Below, in pieces: positions 8,235 through 15,626 of a stretch of 64,000 nucleotides of DNA; the first letter of the stretch is position 1; the number at the start of each line of letters is the position of its first letter. The DNA is from Chachezhania antarctica (GTDB lineage Bacteria > Pseudomonadota > Alphaproteobacteria > Rhodobacterales > Rhodobacteraceae). The position numbers and the translations under genes were made by a program. The notes below the pieces were generated by a model. It saw only the letters and a program-made list of their open reading frames with translations, was not told the DNA's origin and made no database searches. Location: assembly GCF_003646465.1 (NCBI RefSeq), contig NZ_QZEX01000002.1:248001-312000 (forward strand), in the 5' to 3' direction.

Positions 8235-10376
8235 TCAGACCTCGGCCTTTTTCTCAAGGCGCCGCGCATGCAGCACCGGCTCGGTATAGCCCGAAGGCTG
8301 AACGCGCCCCTTGAAGATCAGATCGCACGCCGCCTGGAACGCAATCCCGTCGAAGCTGGGCGCCATCGGTTCGTAATCCGGATCGCCCGCATTCTGCTCG
8401 TCCACCTTCTCCGCCATCTTGTGCAGCGCCGTCATAACGTCCTGGGCCGAGACGATGTCGTGATGCAGCCAGTTGGCGATATGCTGGGCGGAAATCCGGC
8501 AGGTCGCGCGGTCCTCCATCAAGCCCACATCGTTGATGTCGGGCACCTTGGAACACCCCACGCCCTGATCGATCCAGCGCACGACATAGCCCAGGATCCC
8601 TTGGGCATTGTTCTCCACTTCGCGGGTGATCTGCGCCGGGCTCCACTGCTGATAGGATGCCAGCGGAATGTCCAGAACCGTGTCCACGAAGGCGCGCCGG
8701 CCCCCGGCCTTCAGGGTCTTCTGTACCGCGGCCACGTCGACCATGTGGTAATGCAGCGCGTGCAGCGTCGCCGCCGTGGGGCTGGGCACCCAGGCGCAGT
8801 TGGCGCCGGCCTGCGGATGTTCGATCTTGACCTGCAGCATCGCGGCCATCTTGTCGGGCATGGCCCACATGCCCTTGCCGATCTGGGCCTTCCCCATCAG
8901 CCCGCATTCCAGCCCGATATCGACGTTCTGGTTCTCGTACCCCGTGATCCACGCCTTCTTCTTGATGAAGTCCTTGCGGCTGAAGGGCCCGGCCTCCATC
9001 GAGGTGTGGATCTCGTCGCCCGTCCGGTCGAGAAACCCGGTATTGATGAACGCGACCCGGTGCTTCGCGGCCCGGATGCATTCCTTCAGGTTCACGGAGG
9101 TCCGCCGTTCCTCGTCCATGATGCCCAGTTTCACGGTATAGCGCGGCAGGTCGAGGATCTCTTCCACCATAGTGAAGATCTTGTCGGAAAACGCGACCTC
9201 TTCGGGCCCGTGCAGCTTCGGCTTCACCACGTAGACGGAGCCGGCCTCGGAATTTCCGCCCGCCTGTGCCAGATCGTGCATTGCGATGGCGACGGTCACC
9301 AATGCGTCGAGCAGGCCTTCGTAGATCTCGTTCCCGTCGCGGTCATAGATCGCGGGGTTGGTCATCAGGTGTCCGACATTGCGGACCAGCATGATCGCCC
9401 GGCCCTTCAGGACCAGCTCGCCCCCGTCCGGCGCTGTATAGCTCCGGTCGGGCATCAGCTTGCGCGTGACCTGCTTGCCGCCCTTTTCAAAGCTGTCCTG
9501 CAGGTCGCCCTTCATCAGGCCCAGCCAGTTGCGATAGGCCAGCACCTTGTCGGCAGCGTCGACACATGCGACCGAATCCTCGCAATCCATGATCACCGAG
9601 ACGGCGCTTTCGATCGCCACGTCCGCCATGCCGGCGCGGTCGGTCTTGCCGATGGGATGATCGCGGTCGAAGATCAGTTCGACATGCAGCCCGTTGTTGA
9701 CCAGCACGACGGCCTCGGGCGCGCTTGCGTCGCCGCGATAGCCTGCGAACCTGGACGGATCCACCAGCGGATGGCCGTCGCCCAGCAGCGCGCCGTCTTT
9801 GATCGTGTAGCGTGTCACGTCAACGTGGCTGGCACCATCCAGCGGGACGATATCGTCAAGGAACACCCGCACCCGCGCCACCACGCGCGCCCCGCGCCCG
9901 GTCTCGTATCCGCCGGCAGGCGGGGGTGAGCCCATGGCGTCGGTGCCGTAATAGGCATCGTACAGGCTGCCCCAGCGCGCGTTCGCGGCGTTCAACGCGT
10001 AGCGGGCGTTGGTGATCGGCACCACAAGCTGCGGCCCGGCGATGGTCGCGAATTCAGGGTCGATCTTCGTCGTCTCGATCTCGAAATCCGGGCCCTCGGG
10101 GACAAGATAGCCGATCTCCTCCAGGAAGGCCTTGTAGGCGCGGTGATCCACCGTCTTCCCGCGGCGCGTCACATGCCAGGCGTCGATCTTGTCCTGCAGC
10201 TCCTCGCGTGCATCCAGCAGGGCGCGGTTCTCGGGGCCCAGCTCGTGCACCATGCGCGACAGGCCGGCCCAGAAGACGGACGGCTCCACCCCCGTGCCAG
10301 GCAGTGCCTCACTTTCGATGAAGGCCCGCAATTCGGGGGCAACCTGCATTTCTTCAATAATCGGCCAAGTGGACAT
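8235..10376 (-). CDS. glcB: malate synthase G
   Basis: Condenses glyoxylate with acetyl-CoA to malate in the cytoplasm. At 713 residues it has the length of the monomeric G isoform (about 720), not the A isoform (about 530). Recognisable blocks are [16 protein letters not shown] in the N-terminal half, [16 protein letters not shown] in the barrel, and [20 protein letters not shown], which carries the catalytic Asp. ATG 10376 ([10 protein letters not shown]) is chosen because an upstream in-frame start at 10439 gives unrelated N-terminal sequence. The GlcG-like gene follows it. No isocitrate lyase or glycolate oxidase gene is in the window, so the source of glyoxylate is not shown. Confidence 0.95.
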   Translation of the reverse strand: MSTWPIIEEMQVAPELRAFIESEALPGTGVEPSVFWAGLSRMVHELGPENRALLDAREELQDKIDAWHVTRRGKTVDHRAYKAFLEEIGYLVPEGPDFEIETTKIDPEFATIAGPQLVVPITNARYALNAANARWGSLYDAYYGTDAMGSPPPAGGYETGRGARVVARVRVFLDDIVPLDGASHVDVTRYTIKDGALLGDGHPLVDPSRFAGYRGDASAPEAVVLVNNGLHVELIFDRDHPIGKTDRAGMADVAIESAVSVIMDCEDSVACVDAADKVLAYRNWLGLMKGDLQDSFEKGGKQVTRKLMPDRSYTAPDGGELVLKGRAIMLVRNVGHLMTNPAIYDRDGNEIYEGLLDALVTVAIAMHDLAQAGGNSEAGSVYVVKPKLHGPEEVAFSDKIFTMVEEILDLPRYTVKLGIMDEERRTSVNLKECIRAAKHRVAFINTGFLDRTGDEIHTSMEAGPFSRKDFIKKKAWITGYENQNVDIGLECGLMGKAQIGKGMWAMPDKMAAMLQVKIEHPQAGANCAWVPSPTAATLHALHYHMVDVAAVQKTLKAGGRRAFVDTVLDIPLASYQQWSPAQITREVENNAQGILGYVVRWIDQGVGCSKVPDINDVGLMEDRATCRISAQHIANWLHHDIVSAQDVMTALHKMAEKVDEQNAGDPDYEPMAPSFDGIAFQAACDLIFKGRVQPSGYTEPVLHARRLEKKAEV

Positions 10377-10567
10377 GGTCGCTTCTCTCCCTACGCATCG
10401 CACAATCGGTAGAGCATCGGCCCCCGTTCGGCAACGCATGCCACGGTATGCCCGGCCACAAGTGTTTCAAGAGGATGCAGGAAATCGGATCTTGCCCGCG
10501 GTCCGGGCACGCCTGCCGCTCCTCAGGGCAGCCCGGCGACGGGACGGCTGCACGCCGCCCGCTGCAT

Positions 10568-10594
10568 CCGTAGGGTGCGTGGTCTCCACGCACC
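10568..10594 (+). repeat. Family C palindrome, copy 2
   Basis: CCGTAGGGTGCGTGG, TCT, CCACGCACC: a near-perfect hairpin. Unlike most copies it lies between two divergent genes, so it cannot act as a 3' end for either. Confidence 0.8.
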
Positions 10595-10661
10595 GTTCGC
10601 CCCATCCGGAAGACGACGCAGGGAACATTCCAAATCCCCACCAACAGCCCGCCAAAAGGGT

Positions 10662-10693
10662 TTGCACCATCCATTATTTTAGTTATTCATGAA
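10662..10693 (+). promoter_or_regulatory. putative ars promoter and operator
   Basis: TTGCAC at 10662-10667, a 16-base spacer and TATTCA at 10684-10689 form a plausible sigma70 promoter just before the ArsR-ArsC gene. The perfect 8-bp palindrome TTCATGAA at 10686-10693 overlaps the -10 box and is a candidate ArsR site. Confidence 0.45.
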
Positions 10694-10695
10694 GT

Positions 10696-11535
10696 ATGCA
10701 AAAAATGATTCTCACCCAACTGACGACCCTGGGCCACGCCGAACGGCTGGAGGTCTTCCGCCTGCTGGTCCGGCGCTATCCCGACGCGGTGCCGGCCGGG
10801 GAAATCGCGGCGGTGCTGAGGATCAAGGCGCCGACGCTGTCGACCTACCTGGCCGCGCTGATGCGGGCCGACCTGATCACGCGAACACGCGCGGGCACCT
10901 CACTTCTGTACGCGGTGAACATGTCGGAAGTGCAAAGCGCCCTGAATTACCTCGTGTTCGATTGCTGCCGCGGCCGGATGGAGACGTGTTTCGACACGCT
11001 TCCGGCCCAATTGACTGGAGACACTGCCATGACCAAGTACAACGTCCTGTTCATCTGCACCGGCAACTCGGCCCGGTCGATCTTCGCGGAATCCATCCTG
11101 CGGAAGGAGGCGGGCGACCGGTTCACGGTCTATTCAGCGGGCACCAAGCCGCAGTCCGAACTGAACCCCTTCGCGCTTCAGGTGCTGAACCAGAAGGGCC
11201 ACGACGTGTCGGTCCTGCGGGCCAAGAACGTGTCGGAACTGCAGGGAGAGGATGCGCCCGTCTTCGACTTCGTGTTCACCGTCTGCGACCGCGCCGCGAA
11301 CGAGGACTGCCCGGCCTGGCCCGGCCAGCCCGTCAGCGCCCACTGGGGCCTGCCCGATCCGGTGAAGGCCCTAGGCACGGATGCCGAGAAAAGCCTCGCC
11401 TTCCAGCAGGCCTACGGCGCGCTGCGCAACCGGGTGCTGGCGTTCTCGGCCCTGCCCCTGGCGTCGCTCGACCGGATCTCGCTGCAACGGGCCGTGGATG
11501 ACATCGGCCGCACCCATTCCGGAGAGCCCGCATGA
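10696..11535 (+). CDS. fused ArsR-type regulator and ArsC-type arsenate reductase
   Basis: A 279-residue two-domain protein. Residues 1-100 are an ArsR/SmtB winged helix (recognition region [18 protein letters not shown]) with Cys90, Cys91 and Cys98 at its C-terminal end. Those cysteines recall the arsenite-sensing site of ArsR proteins that bind through C-terminal cysteines. Residues 112-270 are a low-molecular-weight phosphatase-fold arsenate reductase: nucleophile Cys121 in CTGNSARS, partner cysteines Cys197 and Cys205, and the Asp of the LPDP loop. An internal ATG at 11029 (residue 112) has a GGAG ribosome site eight bases upstream, so free ArsC may also be made. ATG 10705 is an alternative start. 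First gene of the ars operon; it overlaps the next gene by four bases. Confidence 0.9.
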   Translation: MQKMILTQLTTLGHAERLEVFRLLVRRYPDAVPAGEIAAVLRIKAPTLSTYLAALMRADLITRTRAGTSLLYAVNMSEVQSALNYLVFDCCRGRMETCFDTLPAQLTGDTAMTKYNVLFICTGNSARSIFAESILRKEAGDRFTVYSAGTKPQSELNPFALQVLNQKGHDVSVLRAKNVSELQGEDAPVFDFVFTVCDRAANEDCPAWPGQPVSAHWGLPDPVKALGTDAEKSLAFQQAYGALRNRVLAFSALPLASLDRISLQRAVDDIGRTHSGEPA

Positions 11536-12530
11536 CCACCTATGCCCTCAACGGGCTTGGCCGCATGGGCAAGCTGGCGCTGCGGCCGCTGCTGGAACGT
11601 GGCGCCAACATCGCATGGATCAACGACGCGACCGGCGATCCGGAGATGCACGCGCATCTGCTGGAATTCGACACGGTCCACGGTCGGTGGGACGCCGCGT
11701 TCTCTCATGACGCGGACAGCGTGACCATCGACGGCACCCGCCTGCCCTTCATCGGCTCCAAGGACCTGTCGGCCCTGCCGCTGGACGGTGTCGACGTGGT
11801 CATCGACTGCACCGGCGTGTTCAAGACGGAAGCGAAGCTCGCCCCCTATTTCGAGGCCGGAGTGAAGAAGGTCGTCGTCTCGGCGCCCGTGAAGGACGGG
11901 AACACCGCGAACATCGTCTACGGCGTGAACACCGACAGCTACGATCCGGCCCGCCAGAGCATCGTAACGGCGGCGTCCTGCACCACGAACTGCCTCGCCC
12001 CCGTGGTGAAGGTGGTGCACGAGGCGATCGGAATCCGCCATGGCTCGATCACCACGATCCATGACGTGACCAACACCCAGACCATCGTCGACCGCCCGGC
12101 AAAGGACCTGCGCCGCGCGCGGTCGGCGCTGAATTCGCTGATCCCCACGACCACGGGCAGCGCCACGGCGATCACGCTGATCTATCCCGAACTGACGGGC
12201 CGGCTGAACGGCCATGCCGTTCGCGTGCCGCTGCTGAATGCCTCTATCACCGATTGCGTGTTCGAGATGGAGCGCGAGACGACGGTTGAAGAGGTGAACG
12301 GACTCTTCAAGGCCGCCGCCGATGGCCCGCTGAAGGGAATCTTGGGATACGAGGAACGCCCGCTCGTCTCGGCCGATTACACCAACGACACGCGGTCGAG
12401 CATCATCGACGCACCGTCGACCATGGTGGTGAACGGCACGCAGCTGAAGGTCTACGCCTGGTACGACAACGAAATGGGCTATGCCCACCGGCTGGTGGAC
12501 GTGGCGCTGATGGTGGGGGCCTCGCTGTGA
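11532..12530 (+). CDS. ArsJ-associated glyceraldehyde-3-phosphate dehydrogenase
   Basis: A 332-residue GAPDH homologue. The N-terminal NAD site reads [12 protein letters not shown] where housekeeping enzymes have NGFGRIG. The catalytic Cys150 is in SCTTNCLAP. In the known ArsJ pathway such an enzyme uses arsenate in place of phosphate to make 1-arseno-3-phosphoglycerate, which ArsJ exports and which then breaks down outside the cell. Its position between the ArsR-ArsC fusion (ATGA overlap) and arsJ (GTGA overlap) makes this role much more likely than glycolysis. A separate pgk is present at 61 kb, but no central gap gene is seen in the window. Confidence 0.93.
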   Translation: MTTYALNGLGRMGKLALRPLLERGANIAWINDATGDPEMHAHLLEFDTVHGRWDAAFSHDADSVTIDGTRLPFIGSKDLSALPLDGVDVVIDCTGVFKTEAKLAPYFEAGVKKVVVSAPVKDGNTANIVYGVNTDSYDPARQSIVTAASCTTNCLAPVVKVVHEAIGIRHGSITTIHDVTNTQTIVDRPAKDLRRARSALNSLIPTTTGSATAITLIYPELTGRLNGHAVRVPLLNASITDCVFEMERETTVEEVNGLFKAAADGPLKGILGYEERPLVSADYTNDTRSSIIDAPSTMVVNGTQLKVYAWYDNEMGYAHRLVDVALMVGASL

Positions 12531-13801
12531 GCCACGCCGACACGCAGCGCCCGGAAGGCATGTCCGCCTATATCGCGGTCACGGCGGCCTACTGGGCGTT
12601 CATGCTGACCGACGGCGCGCTGCGCATGCTGGTGTTGCTGCATTTCCACATGCTGGGCTTCACGCCGATCCAGCTGGCCTACCTGTTCGTGCTGTACGAG
12701 GTCGCGGGCATCGTGACGAACCTGTCCGCGGGCTGGATCGCCGCGCGGTTCGGGCTGACCTCCACGCTTTATGCCGGGCTGATCCTGCAGGTCGTGGCAC
12801 TTGTGGCACTGTCGCAGCTGGACCCGTCGTGGACCATCGGGCTGTCGGTGGCCTTCGTGATGGCCGTGCAAGGCGCGTCCGGGGTCGCCAAGGACCTTGC
12901 CAAGATGTCGTCGAAATCGGCGGTGAAGCTGTTGGCCCCCTCCGGCGACGGCGCGCTGTTTCGCTGGGTCGCGGCGCTGACGGGGTCGAAGAACGCGGTC
13001 AAGGGCGTGGGATTCCTGCTGGGCACGCTGCTGCTGGGCACCATCGGTTTCACCCATTCGGTCATCGCCATGGCCGTGGTGCTGGCGGCAATCCTGATCG
13101 CGGTGGCGCTGCTGATGCCGCCGGGCCTGCCGCGCGGCAAGAAGGGCGCCAAGTTCTCCGAGGTCTTCTCGAAAGATCCGAACGTGAACCGGCTGTCCGC
13201 CGCGCGCCTGTTCCTGTTCGGCGCACGCGATACCTGGTTCGTGGTGGGCGTGCCGATCTACTTCTACGCCGTCCTGTCGGACGGGACAGAGGACGGTAAC
13301 CGCGCTGCCTTCTTCATGATCGGGACGTTCATGGCCGTCTGGATCATCGGCTACGGCGCGATCCAGGCCGCCGCGCCGAAACTGCTGCGCGCCCGCGACA
13401 AGTCGGTGGAGCAGGTCACGCGGCTGGCGCATCTCTGGGTGGGCATCCTTGCGTTGATCCCCGCGGCACTGGCCACGCTGGCCTTCATCGCCGGCGGGGT
13501 CGAGGACTGGCTGACCGTCACCCTGATCGGCGGCCTCATGGCCTTCGGCGCGGTCTTCGCGATCAATTCGTCGCTCCATTCCTACCTGATCCTCGCCTTC
13601 ACCAGCGCCGCCCGGGTGACGATGGACGTGGGGTTCTACTACATGGCGAACGCGGCCGGGCGTCTGGCGGGAACGCTCCTGTCGGGCATCAGCTACCAGG
13701 TGGGCGGTCTGCCGCTTTGCCTTGGCACGGCCGCCGCGATGGCCGCCGCAAGCTGGCTCTGCGCCGGGCGCTTCACGAGCCCCGCGCGCGACTTGCCGTA
13801 G
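12527..13801 (+). CDS. arsJ: organoarsenical efflux MFS transporter ArsJ
   Basis: A 424-residue, roughly 12-segment inner-membrane transporter. The context directly after the arsenate-type GAPDH and sequence blocks such as [19 protein letters not shown] fit ArsJ, which exports 1-arseno-3-phosphoglycerate. The start is GTG at 12527, overlapping the previous stop by four bases (GTGA). An internal loop carries a [13 protein letters not shown] segment. The protein ends ARDLP, and its TAG stop (13799-13801) is part of the family C palindrome that begins at 13796. No arsenite pump (ArsB or Acr3) lies in the operon. Confidence 0.92.
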   Translation: MSHADTQRPEGMSAYIAVTAAYWAFMLTDGALRMLVLLHFHMLGFTPIQLAYLFVLYEVAGIVTNLSAGWIAARFGLTSTLYAGLILQVVALVALSQLDPSWTIGLSVAFVMAVQGASGVAKDLAKMSSKSAVKLLAPSGDGALFRWVAALTGSKNAVKGVGFLLGTLLLGTIGFTHSVIAMAVVLAAILIAVALLMPPGLPRGKKGAKFSEVFSKDPNVNRLSAARLFLFGARDTWFVVGVPIYFYAVLSDGTEDGNRAAFFMIGTFMAVWIIGYGAIQAAAPKLLRARDKSVEQVTRLAHLWVGILALIPAALATLAFIAGGVEDWLTVTLIGGLMAFGAVFAINSSLHSYLILAFTSAARVTMDVGFYYMANAAGRLAGTLLSGISYQVGGLPLCLGTAAAMAAASWLCAGRFTSPARDLP

Positions 13802-13822
13802 GGTGCGTGGTCCCCACGCACC
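13796..13822 (+). repeat. Family C palindrome, copy 3
   Basis: CCGTAGGGTGCGTGG then TCCCCACGCACC. Its TAG is the stop codon of arsJ. With the inverted copy 13 bases further on it forms a larger hairpin between convergent genes. Confidence 0.85.
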
Positions 13823-13834
13823 GTAACGCCCGAT

Positions 13835-13861
13835 GGTGCGTGGAGACCACGCACCCTACGC
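13835..13861 (-). repeat. Family C palindrome, copy 4 (inverted to copy 3)
   Basis: Minus-strand copy: GGTGCGTGG, AGA, CCACGCACCCTACG on the plus strand. It lies five bases past the stop codon of the WYL regulator. Copies 3 and 4 together look like a bidirectional 3'-end structure. Confidence 0.85.
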
Positions 13862-13865
13862 CGCC

Positions 13866-14573
13866 TCAGCAGTTGTTGGGCGGCCGGCGGACTTCGGCAT
13901 GTTCGACCTGCGCATAGAAATCCCGCAGGGTCCTGCCCTTGATCACGGGAAAGACGGCGCCCGTGTCCTCCATCGCGGCGATGCGGTCGACGCGGAACAT
14001 GCGGAAATCCTCGCGCAGTTCGCACCACGCGATCAGGGTCCAGACCTTGCCCCAGAACCACAGGCCCATGGGCTGGACCACCCGGTCCGTCAGGCGGGCA
14101 TCGACGTCCGTATAGGACAGGCGAAACCGGGTGCGCGTGTCGATGGCCCGGGTCAGGACATCCAGCCTGGTCCTCACGCCATCCGTCATTTCGGGGGCGA
14201 AGGAATGCAGCTCCACCGCCCTGGCCTGCGCGCGGGCGTCGGGCGGCAGGACTTCCTCGATCTTGATCAGCGCCTCTTCGGCGGCCCGCGCCATCGAGGC
14301 CCCGCCCCACGCGCGCAGCAAGCGGGCGCCGGCCACCAGCGCCGTGATCTCGTCGCGCGAAAACATCAGCGGCGGGATGTCATAGCCGTCGTCCAGCACA
14401 TAGCCGAACCCCGCCTCGCCCGAGATCGGAACACCCGTGGCCATCAGGTCGGCCACGTCGCGGTAGATGGTGCGCGGGCTGACCTCCAAAGCCTCGGCCA
14501 GCCGTGCAGCCGTGGTGCGCCGACCGCCGCGGAGATGCTGGATGATCTCGAACAGGCGGTCGGCGCGGCGCAT
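13866..14573 (-). CDS. YafY-like HTH and WYL-domain transcriptional regulator
   Basis: A 235-residue regulator. The N-terminal DeoR-type winged helix (MRRADRLFEIIQHLRGGRRT, then AEALEVSPRTIYRDVADL) is followed by a WYL ligand-sensing domain around residues 140-215 with YTDVDAR, VQPMGLWFWGKVWTLIAWCE and RMFRVDRI. Its ATG overlaps the stop of the upstream VOC gene by one base (TGATG), so the two are translationally coupled. Such pairs of YafY-type regulator and VOC protein are common. The ligand is unknown. Confidence 0.9.
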   Translation of the reverse strand: MRRADRLFEIIQHLRGGRRTTAARLAEALEVSPRTIYRDVADLMATGVPISGEAGFGYVLDDGYDIPPLMFSRDEITALVAGARLLRAWGGASMARAAEEALIKIEEVLPPDARAQARAVELHSFAPEMTDGVRTRLDVLTRAIDTRTRFRLSYTDVDARLTDRVVQPMGLWFWGKVWTLIAWCELREDFRMFRVDRIAAMEDTGAVFPVIKGRTLRDFYAQVEHAEVRRPPNNC

Positions 14574-14941
14574 CAGCTCTCGACGAAACCGATGGAATTG
14601 CCGTCAGGATCCTCGGCATAGAAGAAGCGGCCGTTGGGGATCGGGATCGGCGGGCTGATCACCGTGCCGCCCGCTTGTTTCACGCGTTCGGTCACGGCCT
14701 CGAGCTTGTCTGGGGCGGACAGGTGGATCGTCGGCCCCTGCCCCCGCGGTGCGGGCTTGCCGGGATAAAGATGGCCGGCCACCCCGCCATCGGCGGTCTT
14801 GAACATGGCCATCGGGTTGGGGCCGCCCTCCTCCATGTTGAATTCCATCTGCGTGACGGCGCTGTAAAAGGCCATCGCCTTGTCCATGTCGGTCACCGGG
14901 ATTTCCATCCAGGCGATCGCGTTCCGGGGGGTGTAAGTCAT
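14573..14941 (-). CDS. VOC family protein (glyoxalase/bleomycin-resistance fold)
   Basis: A 122-residue single vicinal-oxygen-chelate protein with the two beta-alpha-beta-beta-beta modules (IAWMEIPVTDMDKAMAFY, and FFYAEDPDGNSIGFVE near the end). The Glu near the C-terminus matches the usual metal-ligand position. ATG 14941 (MTYTPRNAIAW) fits the domain start better than the longer frame. It contains no cysteine, which argues against the C-As lyase ArsI despite the ars operon nearby. First gene of a two-gene operon with the WYL regulator. Substrate unknown. Confidence 0.87.
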   Translation of the reverse strand: MTYTPRNAIAWMEIPVTDMDKAMAFYSAVTQMEFNMEEGGPNPMAMFKTADGGVAGHLYPGKPAPRGQGPTIHLSAPDKLEAVTERVKQAGGTVISPPIPIPNGRFFYAEDPDGNSIGFVES

Positions 14942-15044
14942 CGGTGGGGTCCTTTCCTGTGTCCGATGACGCCTGTCTGTCACAGGGCTGCTGACAGCAT
15001 CCTGTCAGCATGTGTCATCACTGCGAAGATCGCAACAAAAGGAC

Positions 15045-15075
15045 GCCCGCCACCGGGCATCCGGGGCGGGCTTTT
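15045..15075. terminator. bidirectional hairpin terminator
   Basis: GCCCGCC at 15045-15051 pairs with GGCGGGC at 15065-15071, with a smaller CCGG/CCGG stem inside and TTTT after it on the plus strand. On the minus strand the hairpin is followed after a short gap by another T-run. It lies downstream of the minus-strand small membrane protein gene at 15108-15299. Confidence 0.65.
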
Positions 15076-15107
15076 CCATTCAAATCCGGTTCTGCATCAG
15101 GCCGCCA

Positions 15108-15299
15108 TCAGTTCGCGACCGTCGGGTTTTCCACGTTGGGCACCGGCGTTGCGTCAAACGGGCCGATCCCGCTGTAGGATGCGATCAGGCCCATCACGAG
15201 GACAAGCACGACGACGACGCCGATGGACAAACCAATGCCGCGCAGGGCTGGCTTGTGGCGGCGTTCTTGGCGTTTGATGTTGGTGTCGGGGGCGGACAT
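15108..15299 (-). CDS. small single-pass membrane protein, unknown function
   Basis: A 63-residue protein with a basic N-terminus (KRQERRHKPALRG) and one long hydrophobic segment (GIGLSIGVVVVLVLVMGLIA, residues 21-40). The short outside tail ends PVPNVENPTVAN. The positive-inside pattern, a GGGAGGG-type ribosome site before the ATG and a terminator downstream support a real gene. I do not recognise a named family. Its neighbours (VOC pair, pepN) give no functional hint. Confidence 0.65.
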   Translation of the reverse strand: MSAPDTNIKRQERRHKPALRGIGLSIGVVVVLVLVMGLIASYSGIGPFDATPVPNVENPTVAN

Positions 15300-15626
15300 G
15301 GGCTGTCCCTCCTATGTTTTGCTCCGGTTCAGGAACATAACGCGCGACAACTGGTTGTGTTTCATGAAAGGCAGGAAAATCCCCTGCCACACGCCTAAAG
15401 AGAAGCCCGTTGAGCCATGATCTGCCCAGGTTGCAAGGGAGCCCGAATCGCTTTCCCGAGCACACTGGCATGCCGCTCTGCGGCGAGACGAATCAGCCCG
15501 TATGAACCTATTTGGTAACCATTACGTTAAGAAAATGCGGCAGCGCAGAAACATATGCTTGCCGGGCTGTGGACGAGTTCCTACCCTATGTTTAGCTTGG
15601 CTCTCAGAAGCAACAGCGAGGATCGC
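15300..15626. other. intergenic region before pepN
   Basis: This 327-base space lies between the divergent small membrane protein gene and pepN. It holds a hairpin with GGCAGG at 15370-15375 and CCTGCC at 15383-15388, then an AT-richer stretch around 15500-15540 that probably carries the pepN promoter. A frame-compatible ATG at 15555 exists but lacks a ribosome site and gives an atypical N-terminus. Confidence 0.45.

Larger units (their letters stand above)
10377..10695. other. divergent intergenic region glcB / ars operon
   Basis: This 319-base space contains promoters for both directions and family C palindrome copy 2. The half next to the ars operon becomes AT-rich after 10655 and holds the probable ars promoter. 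No gene was found. Confidence 0.5.

Noticed and set aside
14573-14941. VOC protein as an ArsI-type C-As lyase, given the ars operon nearby
   Set aside because: It has no cysteine at all, while ArsI uses a cysteine motif; it is on the opposite strand, coupled to a WYL regulator.
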